Position numbers and translations under genes: made by a program
In this document: positions 1-10,530 of the stretch, one piece after another
Layout of the letters: each line of letters starts with the position of its first letter
Position numbering within the stretch: the first letter of the stretch is position 1
NCBI RefSeq assembly: GCF_018417535.1
Contig: NZ_CP070977.1
Span: forward strand, 2,542,001-2,606,000
Origin: Burkholderia pyrrocinia
Lineage (GTDB): Bacteria; Pseudomonadota; Gammaproteobacteria; Burkholderiales; Burkholderiaceae
Reading direction: 5' to 3'
DNA: 64,000 bases
Notes under the pieces: model-generated
Databases searched by the model: none
What the model was told of the DNA's origin: nothing
Seen by the model: only the letters and a program-made list of their open reading frames with translations

Positions 1-304
1 TCAGTTCCGCGAGCATCACCGCGCGCTGCACGATCGGCACGCCGTTGTGGCGCGCGGCCAGCACTTCCGGGTTGTCCGAGCGCACGGCCGTCGATACGAC
101 GACCGCGTTCGCGCCCGCGATGTTCGCCGCGTCGTGGCCGATCGCGATCCGTGCGCCGAGCGCCTGGAGACGATCGGTCACCGCGTTGCGCGACAGGTCC
201 GAGCCGCTGACCTCGTAGCCGAGGTTGACGAGCACTTCGGCGATGCCGCTCATGCCCGCGCCGCCGATCCCGACGAAATGAATGTGTTTGACGATGTGTT
301 TCAT
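1..304 (-). CDS. murC: UDP-N-acetylmuramate--L-alanine ligase MurC (N-terminal part)
   Basis: MurC adds L-alanine to UDP-MurNAc using ATP, the first amino-acid step of peptidoglycan precursor synthesis in the cytoplasm. Only about 101 N-terminal residues lie in the window; the gene runs off the left edge. After the ATG at 304 the protein reads into the glycine-rich nucleotide-binding motif GIGGAGMSG at about residues 12-20, typical of the Mur ligase N-terminal (Rossmann) domain. The ATG overlaps the murG stop codon in a 4-base ATGA, so it should be translationally coupled to murG. Position as the gene after murG is the usual dcw order. Confidence 0.96.
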   Translation of the reverse strand, partial: MKHIVKHIHFVGIGGAGMSGIAEVLVNLGYEVSGSDLSRNAVTDRLQALGARIAIGHDAANIAGANAVVVSTAVRSDNPEVLAARHNGVPIVQRAVMLAEL

Positions 305-1404
305 TGCAATGTTTCCAGGTTCGCGCCGGCCGCCTTCGCGCACACGCGCGCGACTTCGTCGGTGGCCTCGGGCTTCGCCAGCGAGCGCGAACGTTCCGCC
401 ATGCTCGCGAGCGATGCCCGCGACTGGCCGCGCAGCCAGTCGGCGAGCAGTTCCGCCGACAGGTCGCGTTGTTGCACCAGCACCGCCGCGCCCGCATCGG
501 CGAGGAACGCGGCGTTGGTCGTCTGGTGATCGTCGACCGCGTACGGGAACGGCACGAACAGCGCCGCCACGCCCACCGCCGCGATCTCCGACACCGTCAT
601 CGCGCCCGACCGGCAGATCACGAGATCCGCCGCCGCATACGCGGCCGCCATGTCGTCGATGAACGGCACGAGCCGCACGTCTTCGCCGGCCGCGAAACCG
701 GCCGCTTCGTAATTCGCCTTCAGCGCGTCGATATGCTTCGCGCCGGCCTGGTGCACGACGCGCGGGCGTTCGCCCGGCGCCAGCATCGCCAGCGCGCGCG
801 GCACGACTTCGTTCAGCGCGGCCGCGCCGAGGCTGCCGCCGACGACCAGCACGTTCAGCGGGCCGCCGCGCGATGCATAGCGTGCTTTGGGCGCTTCCGT
901 GCGCGCAAGTTCCGCGCGAATCGGGTTGCCCGTCCATTCCGCGTGCGGCAGTGCGCCCGGGAACGCGACGAGCACGCGTTTCGCGAATTTCGCGAGCACC
1001 TTGTTCGTCAGGCCTGCGATCGAATTCTGTTCGTGCAGCACGAGCGGACGCCCCGACAGCGCGGCCATCACGCCCGCCGGGAACGTGATGTAGCCGCCCA
1101 TCCCGAGCACGACGTCCGGTCGCACGCGGCGCAGCGCGCCGAGGCTCTGCCAGCACGCGCGCAGCAGGTTGAACGGCAGCGTCAGCTTGGTCTTCAGGCC
1201 CTTGCCGCGCAGCCCGCCGAACCGCACGTATTCCATCGGAATGCCGTGCTTCGGCACGAGCGTCGCTTCCATCCCGGCCGGATTGCCGAGCCATACGACG
1301 CGCCAGCCCGCCGCTTCCATCCGGTGCGCGACCGCGAGCCCCGGGAACACGTGGCCCCCGGTGCCGCCTGCCATCACCATCAGCGTGCGTCGCGAGGAGG
1401 TCAT
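301..1404 (-). CDS. murG: UDP-GlcNAc--lipid I N-acetylglucosaminyltransferase MurG
   Basis: MurG is the membrane-associated GT28 glycosyltransferase that adds GlcNAc to lipid I to make lipid II. The 367-residue protein begins [22 protein letters not shown], with the GGTGGH donor/acceptor loop near residues 13-18, and contains the second glycine-rich segment VVGGSLGA and the C-domain [18 protein letters not shown] that binds the UDP-GlcNAc donor. Length is normal for the family. An ORF reading open further upstream is only an overlap with ftsW; the ATG at 1404 is chosen because it overlaps the ftsW stop as ATGA. It overlaps murC at the other end the same way. Confidence 0.97.
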   Translation of the reverse strand: MTSSRRTLMVMAGGTGGHVFPGLAVAHRMEAAGWRVVWLGNPAGMEATLVPKHGIPMEYVRFGGLRGKGLKTKLTLPFNLLRACWQSLGALRRVRPDVVLGMGGYITFPAGVMAALSGRPLVLHEQNSIAGLTNKVLAKFAKRVLVAFPGALPHAEWTGNPIRAELARTEAPKARYASRGGPLNVLVVGGSLGAAALNEVVPRALAMLAPGERPRVVHQAGAKHIDALKANYEAAGFAAGEDVRLVPFIDDMAAAYAAADLVICRSGAMTVSEIAAVGVAALFVPFPYAVDDHQTTNAAFLADAGAAVLVQQRDLSAELLADWLRGQSRASLASMAERSRSLAKPEATDEVARVCAKAAGANLETLQ

Positions 1405-2684
1405 ATCTTCCCTCCGCGCATCAGCACCCGGTTCTCGTAGTCGACCCGCAGCAGCACCGCGAGCGCGACGCAATTCAGCAGAATGCCGGAACCGCCGTAG
1501 CTCACCAGCGGCAGCGTCAGGCCCTTGGTCGGCAGCAGCCCGAGGTTCACGCCCATGTTGATGAACGCCTGCGCGCCGAACCAGATACCGATGCCCTTCG
1601 CCGTCAGCCCCGCGAACGTGCGGTCGAGCGCAAGCGCCTGGCGACCGATCTCGAACGCGCGGCGCACGATCCAGTAGAACAGCAGGATCACGACCATCAC
1701 GCCGACGAAACCGAGTTCCTCGCCGATCACCGCGAGGATGAAGTCGGTATGCGCTTCGGGCAGGTAGTTGAGCTTCTCGACGCTGCCGCCGAGGCCGACG
1801 CCGAACCACTCGCCGCGGCCGAACGCGATCAGCGAGTGCGTGAGCTGGTAGGCCTTGCCCTGCGCGTAGCGCTCGTCCCACGGATCGAGATACGCGAAGA
1901 TCCGCTCGCGACGCCACGGCGACAGCCACACGAGCATCGTGAACGTGCCGACCGCCGTCGCGACGAGGCCGCCGAACAGCTTGCCGTTCACACCGCCGAG
2001 GAACAGCACGCCCATCGCGATCGCGGCGATCACCATGAACGCGCCCATGTCCGGCTCGAGCAGCAGCAGCGCGCCGACGAGGCCCACTGCGCAAGCCATC
2101 GGCAGGAAGCCCTTCGCGAAGCTCTGCATGTATTCCTGCTTGCGCACCGTGTAGTTCGCCGCGTAGATCGTCACCGCGAGCTTCATGACTTCCGACGGCT
2201 GCATGTTCGTGATGCCGAGCGGAATCCAGCGGCGTGCACCGTTCACGCCCTTGCCGACGTGCGGGATCAGCACGATCACGAGGCTGACGAGCGCGATCAG
2301 GAAGAGATGCGGCGCGTACTTGTCCCACGTCGACACCGGCACGCGGAACGCGATCACCGCCGCGATGAACGCGACGACGAGCGATACGCAGTGGCGCATC
2401 AGGAACGCGTAATCGTGATACGACGCGTATTTCGGCGAATCGGGCATCGCGATCGACGCCGAATACACCATCACGACGCCAAGCCCGAGCAGCGCGATTG
2501 CCACCCACAGCAGCGAGTAGTCGAAGTCGAGCATCCGCGAGCGGCTCGGGCGCACGCCGTTGACGACGCTCGCGAGGCCGCCCGTCGCGGCGCGCGTGGC
2601 CGACGCGACGCGGCCGCCCGCGGCGTTGCCGCCGGCATCGCGCCGGTCGTTGAAACGGGAGACGAGGCGATCGGACCAGCTCAT
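1401..2684 (-). CDS. ftsW: SEDS-family lipid II polymerase / division protein FtsW
   Basis: FtsW is the divisome SEDS glycosyltransferase that polymerises lipid II together with FtsI. The 427-residue protein has a soluble N-terminus of about 65 residues, then a run of about ten hydrophobic segments starting near [18 protein letters not shown]. The SEDS signature region near [20 protein letters not shown] is present. The start at 2684 was chosen over an upstream in-frame ATG because it overlaps the murD stop as ATGA, like its neighbours. It lies between murD and murG, the canonical order. Confidence 0.96.
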   Translation of the reverse strand: MSWSDRLVSRFNDRRDAGGNAAGGRVASATRAATGGLASVVNGVRPSRSRMLDFDYSLLWVAIALLGLGVVMVYSASIAMPDSPKYASYHDYAFLMRHCVSLVVAFIAAVIAFRVPVSTWDKYAPHLFLIALVSLVIVLIPHVGKGVNGARRWIPLGITNMQPSEVMKLAVTIYAANYTVRKQEYMQSFAKGFLPMACAVGLVGALLLLEPDMGAFMVIAAIAMGVLFLGGVNGKLFGGLVATAVGTFTMLVWLSPWRRERIFAYLDPWDERYAQGKAYQLTHSLIAFGRGEWFGVGLGGSVEKLNYLPEAHTDFILAVIGEELGFVGVMVVILLFYWIVRRAFEIGRQALALDRTFAGLTAKGIGIWFGAQAFINMGVNLGLLPTKGLTLPLVSYGGSGILLNCVALAVLLRVDYENRVLMRGGKI

Positions 2685-4204
2685 GGCGTCGCTCCTTTGT
2701 CGATGGCGATTTCGTCGACCGCCGCGCGGAACACATCCGCGCGATGGGCGTAGTTCCTGAACATGTCGAGGCTCGCGCACGCAGGCGACAGCAGCACCGC
2801 ATCTCCTGGCTCAGCCAGGTCGGCCGCCGCGTGCACCGCGCCTTCGAGCGTCGCATGATCGGCGAGCGGTACGCCCGTTTCGGCGAGCGTGTCGCGGATC
2901 GCCGGCGCATCGCGGCCGATCAGCATCACCGCGCGGCACCAGCGCGCGACCGGCGCGACCAGCGGCGCGAAATCCTGACCCTTGCCGTCGCCGCCCGCGA
3001 TCAGCACGATCTTCTGCGCGAGCCCGTCGAGCGCGGCAACCGTCGCGCCGACGTTCGTGCCCTTGCTGTCGTCGACGTAGTCCACGTCGTCGATCGTCGC
3101 GATCACTTCGACGCGATGCGCTTCGCCGCGGTATTCGCGCAGCGCATGCAGCAGCGGCGCGGCCGGCAGGTCGATCGCACGCGCGAGCGCGAACGCGGCA
3201 AGCGCGTTCGCCGCGTTGTGCAGCCCGCGAATGCGCAGCGCATCGGCCGGCATCAAGCGCTTCTGCGCGATGTCGGGCGTATGCGCGGCGTCGCGCTTGC
3301 GCCGGCGGCTCGTCGTCGCTTCATCCGGCGCGTCGCGATCGACGGCTTCCACCAGCCATGCGATGCCGTTGTCGCGCGACAGCCCGTAGTCGCCGTCCTG
3401 CGTCGGCTCGTTCAGGCCGAACGTGACCGTGCGCGGCGCGTCGGCCACGCCCGCTGCCGGCGCGAACTTCATCACGGCCGCATCGTCGCGGTTCAGCACG
3501 CGCGTCGTCGTCGCGCCGAAGATCCGGCCCTTTGCCTGCGCGTACGCATCGAAGCTGCCGTGCCAGTCGAGGTGGTCCTGCGTGATGTTGAGGAGCGCGG
3601 CCGCATCCGGCGCGAACGTGCGCGCGGTCTCGAGCTGGAAGCTCGACAGTTCGAGCACCCACACGTCGGGCAGCGCCGTTTCGTCGATCGCGCCCGCGAG
3701 CCGGTCGAGCATCGCCGGGCTGATGTTGCCCGCGACGGCGACCTTCTTGCCCGCGCGCTGGCACAGCAGGCCCGTGAGGCTCGTCGTCGTGGTCTTGCCG
3801 TTGGTGCCCGTGATCGCGAGCACCTTCGGCAGGTAGCCGCTCGTGCCGAGCGCGCGCAGCGCCTGCGCGAAGAATTCCAGCTCGCCCCACACCGCGATCC
3901 CGCGCTCGTTCGCGGCCGCGACCAGCGCCGCGAGTGCCGGTTCGAGCGGCGACAGGCCGGGGCTCAGCCCGACGATCTCGACGCCGCCGTCGAGCAGCGT
4001 GGGCGTAAATGGCCCGCCGACGAATTCGGCATCGATGCCTTCGGCCTGCAGCGCGGCAAGGTTGGGCGGCGCCTCGCGGGTATCGGCAATCCGCAGCCGG
4101 CACCCGTGCCTCGCGCACCATCGCGCGATCGCGAGACCCGATTCCCCGAGCCCCAGTACGAGCACCATCGGCCGTTGCCGATCTCCAAACATCTCGCCAG
4201 ACAT
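2681..4204 (-). CDS. murD: UDP-N-acetylmuramoyl-L-alanine--D-glutamate ligase MurD
   Basis: MurD adds D-glutamate to UDP-MurNAc-L-Ala with ATP in the cytoplasm. The 507-residue protein opens with the UMP-binding glycine motif [10 protein letters not shown] near residues 16-25, carries the Mur ligase ATP-binding loop [14 protein letters not shown], and has the C-domain motif [13 protein letters not shown]. It is longer than the E. coli enzyme (about 438 aa); an Ala/Arg-rich insertion with [12 protein letters not shown] lies in the central domain. It is separated from mraY by only 16 bases and overlaps ftsW by the ATGA quartet. Confidence 0.96.
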   Translation of the reverse strand: MSGEMFGDRQRPMVLVLGLGESGLAIARWCARHGCRLRIADTREAPPNLAALQAEGIDAEFVGGPFTPTLLDGGVEIVGLSPGLSPLEPALAALVAAANERGIAVWGELEFFAQALRALGTSGYLPKVLAITGTNGKTTTTSLTGLLCQRAGKKVAVAGNISPAMLDRLAGAIDETALPDVWVLELSSFQLETARTFAPDAAALLNITQDHLDWHGSFDAYAQAKGRIFGATTTRVLNRDDAAVMKFAPAAGVADAPRTVTFGLNEPTQDGDYGLSRDNGIAWLVEAVDRDAPDEATTSRRRKRDAAHTPDIAQKRLMPADALRIRGLHNAANALAAFALARAIDLPAAPLLHALREYRGEAHRVEVIATIDDVDYVDDSKGTNVGATVAALDGLAQKIVLIAGGDGKGQDFAPLVAPVARWCRAVMLIGRDAPAIRDTLAETGVPLADHATLEGAVHAAADLAEPGDAVLLSPACASLDMFRNYAHRADVFRAAVDEIAIDKGATP

Positions 4205-4220
4205 CCTTGTTACCTTTCCT

Positions 4221-5390
4221 TTACCGCAGCTTGAGGGTGGTCAGACCGAACAGGCACAGCATCAACGTGATGATCCAGAAACGCACCACCACCTGCGTTT
4301 CCTTCCAGCCGGACAATTCGAAATGGTGATGCAGCGGCGCCATCTTCAGCAGGCGCCGCCCTTCGCCGTAGCGCTTCTTCGTGTACTTGAACCACGAAAC
4401 CTGCAGCATCACCGACAGCGTTTCCGCGACGAAGATGCCGCCCATGATGAACAGCACGATTTCCTGGCGCACGATCACCGCGACCGTGCCGAGCGCGCCG
4501 CCGAGCGCCAGCGCGCCCACGTCGCCCATGAATACCTGCGCGGGGTGCGTGTTGTACCAGAGGAACGCGAGCCCTGCCCCGCCCATCGCGGAACAGAAGA
4601 TCAGCAGTTCGCCCGCGCCCGGGATGTGCGGGAACAGCAGGTATTTTGAATAGACCGCGCTGCCCATCACGTACGCGAACACACCCAGCGACGCGCCGAC
4701 CAGCACGACCGGCATGATCACGAGGCCGTCGAGGCCGTCGGTCAGGTTCACCGCGTTGCTCGCGCCGACGATCACGAAGTAGGTCAGCACGATGAAGCCC
4801 CATACGCCGAGCGGGTAGCTGATCGACTTCAGGAACGGCAGCATCAGGTCGGCGCGTGCCGGCAGCCCCATCGACAGGCCGCTGCGCACCCACGCCATGA
4901 ACAGGTCGAACACGCGCACGTTGTTCGCCTCGGACACGCTGAAGGCGAGGTAGACGGCCGCGAACAGCCCGATCACCGACTGCCAGAAATACTTCTCGCG
5001 CGACGACATCCCGCGCGGGTCCTTGTGGACGACCTTGCGGTAATCGTCGACCCAGCCGATCACGCCGAAACCGAACGTGACGAGCATCACGATCCAGATG
5101 AAACGGTTCGTCAGGTCGCCCCACAGCAACGTCGCGACCGCGATGCCGATCAGGATCAGCACGCCGCCCATCGTCGGCGTGCCGGACTTGACGAGGTGCG
5201 TCTGCGGGCCGTCCTTGCGCACGGCCTGCCCGACCTTCATTTGCGTCAGCTTGCGGATCACCCACGGTCCGCACACGAGCCCGATCCCGAGCGCGGTGAT
5301 GGTGGCCATCACCGCACGGAACGTGAGGTACGTGAACAAGCGCAAAAAGCTTGCGTCACCTTGCAGCCATTGCGCCAGCGCCAGCAGCAT
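4221..5390 (-). CDS. mraY: Phospho-N-acetylmuramoyl-pentapeptide transferase MraY
   Basis: MraY transfers phospho-MurNAc-pentapeptide onto undecaprenyl phosphate, forming lipid I in the inner membrane. The 389-residue protein shows about ten hydrophobic segments and the family's cytoplasmic acidic motifs: the substrate-loop sequence [18 protein letters not shown], and NLTDGLDGL with the catalytic aspartates. The C-terminal histidine motif APLHHHFE is also present. It sits between murF and murD with 16-base gaps on both sides; these are the only junctions from rsmH to murC that do not overlap. Confidence 0.97.
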
Positions 5391-5406
5391 GCTTCCTTCC
5401 TTCTAC

Positions 5407-6813
5407 TCAGTGTGCAACGGGCGTCGTGCCCGCTGCGGGTTGGTTCGTCAGCGCATCGACCACGCGCTCCATCTTCATGTACCGCGAGCCCTTCACGAGC
5501 ACCGTCGCCTGCGCGCCGTAGCCCGCCGCGAGCAGCGCCGCCACGAGCGAGCCGACGTCGTCGAAATGGCGCGCCGTGTCGCCGTACGCCGTACAGGCAT
5601 CGCGCGACGCGTCGCCGAGCGCGAACAGCGCGTCGATCCCGCGCTCGCGCGCGTATGCGCCGATCTCGCGATGGAACGCCGGCCCTTCGTCGCCGACTTC
5701 GCCCATGTCGCCGATCACCAGCACGCGCGGTGTCGGATGCGCGGCGAGCACGTCGATCGCGGCACGCATCGAATCGGGATTCGCGTTGTAGGTATCGTCG
5801 ACGACCGTCGCGCCCGCGAGGCTGCCGGCAACCGCTTGCTTCACCTGCAACCGGCCCTTGACCGGCTCGAACGATTCGAGGCCTTGCTTGATTGCCGACA
5901 GCGCGACGCCGGCGCCCAGCGCCGCGGCCGTCGCGGCCAGCGCGTTGCGCGCGTTGTGCTCGCCGAGCGCACGCAGCCGCACCGTGACGGCGCCGGCCGG
6001 CGTGTCGATCGCGAGTTCGCCGCCGTGAAGACGGCCCGTGACCTGCGCGTCGTTCTGCCGTTCGGCATCGTGCAGCGCGAAATCGAGGATCCGGTTGCCG
6101 GTCGCCGCGACGCGCCAGATGCCCGCATACGCATCGTCGGCCGGGAACACCGCGACGCCGTCCGGCGGCAGCGCGTGAATCACGGCCGCGTGTTCGAGCG
6201 CGACGGCTTCGACCGTCGCCATGAATTCCTGGTGCTCGCGCTGCGCGTTGTTGACGAGCGCGACTGTCGGCGCCGTGAGACGCGCGAGGACTTCGGTCTC
6301 GCCCGGGTGGTTCATGCCGAGTTCGATCACCGCGAGGCGATGCGCGGCCGACAGGCGCAGCAGCGTCAGCGGCAGGCCAACGTCGTTGTTCAGGTTGCCC
6401 GCCGTCGCGAGCCGCGCGTCGGCGCCGACCGCCGCCGCGAAGATCGACGCGATCATTTCCTTGACGGTCGTCTTGCCGTTGCTGCCCGTCACCGCGACGA
6501 GCGGCACCGGGAATCGTTTGCGCCAGCCGTGCGCGAGCGCGCCGAGCGCGGCACGCGTTTCGCCGCCTTCGATCGCCGGCATCGCGAGGCCCGCCGGTGC
6601 GTGCGCGACAAGCGCCGCGGCAGCACCGCGCGCGGCGACATCGCCGAGGAAGTCGTGCGCATCGAAGCGCTCGCCTTTCAGCGCGACGAACAGGTCGCCC
6701 GGGCCGACCGTGCGGCTGTCCGTCGACACGCGGTCGAACGTGACGCTCGCGTCGCCGTGGACGGTTGCGCCGGGAATCAGGCGGGCGGCCTCGCCGAGAC
6801 TGAGCATCGTCAT
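5407..6813 (-). CDS. murF: UDP-MurNAc-tripeptide--D-Ala-D-Ala ligase MurF
   Basis: MurF adds the D-Ala-D-Ala dipeptide to complete the cytoplasmic UDP-MurNAc-pentapeptide. The 468-residue product has the Mur ligase ATP loop VAVTGSNGKTTVKEM, the MurF-type segment ELGMNHPGE, and the C-domain DDTYNANPDSMRAA. The first ATG at 6813 overlaps the murE stop codon as ATGA; a second ATG two codons later is possible but would lose the overlap. A long open frame extends upstream through murE but in a different reading frame and is not coding. Confidence 0.96.
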   Translation of the reverse strand: MTMLSLGEAARLIPGATVHGDASVTFDRVSTDSRTVGPGDLFVALKGERFDAHDFLGDVAARGAAAALVAHAPAGLAMPAIEGGETRAALGALAHGWRKRFPVPLVAVTGSNGKTTVKEMIASIFAAAVGADARLATAGNLNNDVGLPLTLLRLSAAHRLAVIELGMNHPGETEVLARLTAPTVALVNNAQREHQEFMATVEAVALEHAAVIHALPPDGVAVFPADDAYAGIWRVAATGNRILDFALHDAERQNDAQVTGRLHGGELAIDTPAGAVTVRLRALGEHNARNALAATAAALGAGVALSAIKQGLESFEPVKGRLQVKQAVAGSLAGATVVDDTYNANPDSMRAAIDVLAAHPTPRVLVIGDMGEVGDEGPAFHREIGAYARERGIDALFALGDASRDACTAYGDTARHFDDVGSLVAALLAAGYGAQATVLVKGSRYMKMERVVDALTNQPAAGTTPVAH

Positions 6814-8348
6814 TCGCCGCCTCCCTTGCCGTGCGTCGCGCGCGCCGCCAGCGCGAGCCGCGCGTGATCCTGGTCGGAGAACGTACGCTTCTTGCCCATG
6901 ATTTCCTGCGTTGCTTCGTGGCCCTTGCCGGCCAGCACGACGACATCCTCGCGTGCGGCGCCGCGCACGGCCTGCAGGATCGCGCTCGCGCGATCCTCGA
7001 TACGGCGTGCGTGATCGGGTGCGGTCATGCCCGCGACGATCTGGTCGATGATGCGCTGCGGATCTTCGCTGCGCGGGTTGTCGCTCGTGACGACGATTTC
7101 GTCGGCGAGCCGTTCCGCGATCGCGCCCATCAACGGCCGCTTCGTCGCATCGCGATCGCCGCCGCAGCCGAACATGCAGACGAGCCGGCCGCCACGCGCC
7201 GTGGCGATCGGGCGCAGCGCGTCGAGTGTCTTTTCGAGCGCGTCGGGCGTGTGTGCGTAGTCGATCACGACGAGCGGTTCGTCGTTCTGCAACCGGCCGC
7301 CGAGCCGCTGCATCCGGCCGTTGACGGACTCGAGCCGTTCGATCTCGGCGAGTGCCGCGTCGAACGGCACGTCGGCCGCGAGCAACGAGCCGAGCACGGC
7401 GAGCAGGTTGCTGACGTTGAACGTGCCGAGCGTGCCGACTTCGACATCCGCGTCGCCCCACGACGAACGCAGGCGGAATGCCGTGCCGGTCGCGGTGGCA
7501 CGCACATCGAGCGCAACCAGTTCGCGATCGGCGTCGGGCGCCTGCGCGTCGCCGATCCCGTAAGCGATCGTGCGCACCCGGCCGGCCAGCATCTCGAGCA
7601 AGCGCCGGCCGGCCGCGTCGTCGCGGTTGACGACCGCCGCGCGCAGGCCGCGCCATGCAAACAGCTTCGCCTTCGCGGCCTCGTACGCGTCGAACGTGCC
7701 GTGATAGTCGAGGTGATCCTGCGTGAGATTCGTAAATACCGCGATGTCGAATGCCGTACCGTTCACGCGCCCCTGATGCAGCGCGTGCGACGACACTTCC
7801 ATCGCCACCGCCTTCGCGCCCGCGTCGCGCAATTGCGCCAGGCTGCGCTGCAGTTGCGGCGCGTCGGGCGTCGTGAAGCCCGTCGGTACGAGCTGGCCGG
7901 GCATCCCGCTGCCGAGCGTACCGATCACCGCGCATGGCTGGTGCAGCGCCGTCAGCGCGGCGGCAATCCATTGCGTGCACGAGGTCTTGCCGTTCGTGCC
8001 GGTCACACCCACCGCAAGCAGGCTGTCGCTCGGGTCGCCGTACCAGCCGCTGGCAATCTCGCCGGCGAGCTGGTCGAGCGCCGGTACCGCCAGCGCGACG
8101 GGCACGGCCGGCGCAGCGGCCAGCCCTTCCGGCTGATACAGCACAGCGGCCGCACCGCGTGCGACGGCGTCGGCAATGAAGGCGCGGTTGTCTGCCCCGT
8201 CGACCGCATATGCGACAAACACGTCGCCAGCCTTGAGGCTGCGCGTGTCGGCATGCAGTTGCGCCGCGGGGGCCACATGCTGACGCAGCCACGCGAGCGC
8301 GGCTGCGATCTGCTGATGCGCCGGATGGGAACTACGGGCGGCGCTCAT
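6810..8348 (-). CDS. murE: UDP-MurNAc-L-Ala-D-Glu--2,6-diaminopimelate ligase MurE
   Basis: MurE adds the third stem-peptide residue. The 512-residue protein has the ATP loop VGVTGTNGKTSCTQW, the central motif TNLTQDHLDYHGTFDAYEAAK, and the DNPR tetrad (VVTSDNPRSEDP) that marks enzymes adding meso-diaminopimelate, as expected for a Gram-negative wall. Length is normal. Both ends overlap neighbours by the ATGA quartet (ftsI upstream, murF downstream), indicating coupled translation within the dcw operon. Confidence 0.96.
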   Translation of the reverse strand: MSAARSSHPAHQQIAAALAWLRQHVAPAAQLHADTRSLKAGDVFVAYAVDGADNRAFIADAVARGAAAVLYQPEGLAAAPAVPVALAVPALDQLAGEIASGWYGDPSDSLLAVGVTGTNGKTSCTQWIAAALTALHQPCAVIGTLGSGMPGQLVPTGFTTPDAPQLQRSLAQLRDAGAKAVAMEVSSHALHQGRVNGTAFDIAVFTNLTQDHLDYHGTFDAYEAAKAKLFAWRGLRAAVVNRDDAAGRRLLEMLAGRVRTIAYGIGDAQAPDADRELVALDVRATATGTAFRLRSSWGDADVEVGTLGTFNVSNLLAVLGSLLAADVPFDAALAEIERLESVNGRMQRLGGRLQNDEPLVVIDYAHTPDALEKTLDALRPIATARGGRLVCMFGCGGDRDATKRPLMGAIAERLADEIVVTSDNPRSEDPQRIIDQIVAGMTAPDHARRIEDRASAILQAVRGAAREDVVVLAGKGHEATQEIMGKKRTFSDQDHARLALAARATHGKGGGE

Positions 8349-10192
8349 CGAACAACTCCTGGTGAATTACGCGTCGTGCTGGACACGATCATATGCTTCG
8401 CACCGCCACCCGCGGCCAGCTTTTGCGGCCCCGTTGCGGCAGGTGCCGCCGGCGAATCGTCAGACACGACGAGTTGCTTGATCGGCATGTTCGGCGGCAC
8501 GTTCAGCGCACGCATCGTGTCGCCGGCGATCGCCGAGAATACGGGGCCGGACACCTGGCCGCCGAAGTGGCTGCCGGCGGTCGGCTCGTCGACCGACACC
8601 GCGACGACGATGCGCGGATTCGGCATCGGTGCCATCCCGACGAACGACGCGCGGTACTTGCGCGTGTAGCCGTGCCCTTCATGCTTGTACGCGGTACCGC
8701 TCTTGCCGCCGACGCGATAGCCCGGCACCGCCGCATCCGGCGACGTGCCGCCCGGCGCGACCACCGTCTCGAGCATCGCGCGCACTTCGCGCGCGGTGGT
8801 CGGGTTGAACACCTGCGTGCCCACCACCTGCTGGTTGGGGTCGGTCTTGAAAATGGTCACGGGCATCAGCTCGCCGTCGTGCGCGATCGCCGTGTACGCC
8901 CGTGCGAGCTGGAACAGCGACACCGACAGGCCATAGCCGTACGACATCGTCGCCTGCTCGATGCGGCGCCAGCTCTTCCACGGCCGCAGGCGGCCGGCCA
9001 CCGCGCCCGGGAAGCCGACCTTCGGCGCCTGGCCGAGGCCGATGCTGGTATACATATTCCACATTTCCTCGGGCCGCATCGTCATCGCGATCTTCGTCGC
9101 GCCGATGTTGCTCGACTTCTGGATCACGCCGCCGACCGTCAGCGTGCCGAAACCCGCGTCGTCGGTGATCGGCGCGCCGTCGAGCACGAAATGCCCGTTG
9201 CCCGTTTCGACGAGCGTGTTCGGTGTCACGCGATGCAGGTCGAGCGCGAGCGACACGGTGAACGGCTTCATGATCGAACCCGGCTCGAACACGTCGGTCA
9301 TGATCCGGTTGCGCAACTGCTCGCCTGTCATGCGCGAGCGGTCGTTCGGGTTGTAGGTCGGGTAATTGACGAGCGCGAGCACCTCGCCGGTGCGCACGTC
9401 GACGACCATCGCCGCACCGGCCTTCGCCTTGAACTTGTCGACGGCAGCCTTCAGGTTCGCGTACGCGATGTACTGGATCTTGCTGTCGATCGACAGGTCG
9501 ACGTCGGTGCCGTTATGCGGCGGGATCTGCTCGGCAACGTCCTCGACGATGTGCCCCATCCGGTCCTTGATCACGCGACGCACGCCCGACGTGCCGGACA
9601 GCATCTTCTGGTCGCCGAGCTCGACGCCCTCCTGCCCTTCGTCCTCGACGTTCGTGAAGCCGATCAGGTGAGCGGTGATCTCGCCTTCCGGATAGAAGCG
9701 CTTGTATTCGTTGCGCTGGTAGATGCCCGGAATGTCGAGCGCGGCGACCTTGTCCGCGACGTCGATCGGCACCTGGCGCTTGACGTAGACGAACCCCTTG
9801 TCTTCCGACAGCTTCACGCGCAGTTCCTTCGGCGTCATGCCGAGGAGCTTGCCGAGCTGATTGACCTTGTCGGCGTCGAGATCGTCCGGCACTGCGTCGG
9901 GAATCGCCCAGATCGCGCGCACGGGCAGGCTCGTCGCGAGCACGAGCCCGTTACGGTCGAGGATCTTGCCGCGCGTCGCGGGCAACTCGAGCGTGCGCTG
10001 GTAGCGGCTTTCACCCTGCTTCTGGTAGAACGCGTTGCCGGGCCCCTGGATCCAGAACGCCCGCGCGGCCAGCGCGACGAACGCCATGAACAGCATGAAC
10101 ACGACGAGCTTCGAGCGCCACATCGGCAGATGCACGCCCAGCACGGGGCTCGACGTGAATTTCACGTTCTGGCGCTTTTGCGACGGCTTCAT
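8345..10192 (-). CDS. ftsI: Septal peptidoglycan DD-transpeptidase FtsI (PBP3)
   Basis: FtsI is the class B penicillin-binding protein that crosslinks septal peptidoglycan with FtsW. The 615-residue protein has a short cytoplasmic tail, one N-terminal membrane anchor (about residues 25-45, LVVFMLFMAFVALAARAF), a PBP dimerisation domain and a C-terminal transpeptidase domain. The catalytic SxxK is S306-I-M-K309, followed by the SSN motif (QKSSNIGATK) and KSGT (GGKSGTAYK). The start at 10192 overlaps the ftsL stop as ATGA. This is the beta-lactam target of the division apparatus. Confidence 0.97.
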   Translation of the reverse strand: MKPSQKRQNVKFTSSPVLGVHLPMWRSKLVVFMLFMAFVALAARAFWIQGPGNAFYQKQGESRYQRTLELPATRGKILDRNGLVLATSLPVRAIWAIPDAVPDDLDADKVNQLGKLLGMTPKELRVKLSEDKGFVYVKRQVPIDVADKVAALDIPGIYQRNEYKRFYPEGEITAHLIGFTNVEDEGQEGVELGDQKMLSGTSGVRRVIKDRMGHIVEDVAEQIPPHNGTDVDLSIDSKIQYIAYANLKAAVDKFKAKAGAAMVVDVRTGEVLALVNYPTYNPNDRSRMTGEQLRNRIMTDVFEPGSIMKPFTVSLALDLHRVTPNTLVETGNGHFVLDGAPITDDAGFGTLTVGGVIQKSSNIGATKIAMTMRPEEMWNMYTSIGLGQAPKVGFPGAVAGRLRPWKSWRRIEQATMSYGYGLSVSLFQLARAYTAIAHDGELMPVTIFKTDPNQQVVGTQVFNPTTAREVRAMLETVVAPGGTSPDAAVPGYRVGGKSGTAYKHEGHGYTRKYRASFVGMAPMPNPRIVVAVSVDEPTAGSHFGGQVSGPVFSAIAGDTMRALNVPPNMPIKQLVVSDDSPAAPAATGPQKLAAGGGAKHMIVSSTTRNSPGVVR

Positions 10193-10530
10193 CGCGCGCC
10201 CCCCTTGCCCTTGCCGGCCGTGTCGGCCGAAGCAGGGATCGGCGCGTCGATCGCCTTCGCGGCGCCCGGCGGCAGCGTCAGATATTGCGTGCGGCCGGTC
10301 GTGATCGGCTGCATCTTCAGCGAATCGTTCGCGAGCTGCTCGATGCGCGACGTCTTCGACAGCGCGCTCTGCTGATATTGAAGCTGCGCGTAGTCCTGCT
10401 GAAGCTGACGCTCCTGCGACTGCGCGCGCTGCAACTGGATGAAGATCTGGCGCTGCTGGTTCGTCGAGTTGACGACCGACAGCGCGCAGCCCATCACGAT
10501 GATCAGCAGGAAGATATTGAAGCGGCTCAT
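10189..10530 (-). CDS. ftsL: Cell division protein FtsL
   Basis: FtsL is a small bitopic divisome protein that pairs with FtsB and activates FtsW/FtsI. The 113-residue protein has one N-terminal membrane helix (about residues 4-22, [17 protein letters not shown]) followed by a Gln-rich coiled coil with [20 protein letters not shown] and the LANDSLKM segment. A basic, low-complexity tail (KGKGGAR) ends it. Overlaps with rsmH upstream and ftsI downstream are both ATGA. Sequence conservation in FtsL is poor, so position between rsmH and ftsI is strong support. Confidence 0.94.
   Translation of the reverse strand: MSRFNIFLLIIVMGCALSVVNSTNQQRQIFIQLQRAQSQERQLQQDYAQLQYQQSALSKTSRIEQLANDSLKMQPITTGRTQYLTLPPGAAKAIDAPIPASADTAGKGKGGAR

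Noticed and set aside
5077..6867. 596-codon plus-strand ORF antisense to mraY and murF
   Set aside because: Arg-rich composition and no motifs; the minus strand encodes clear murF.
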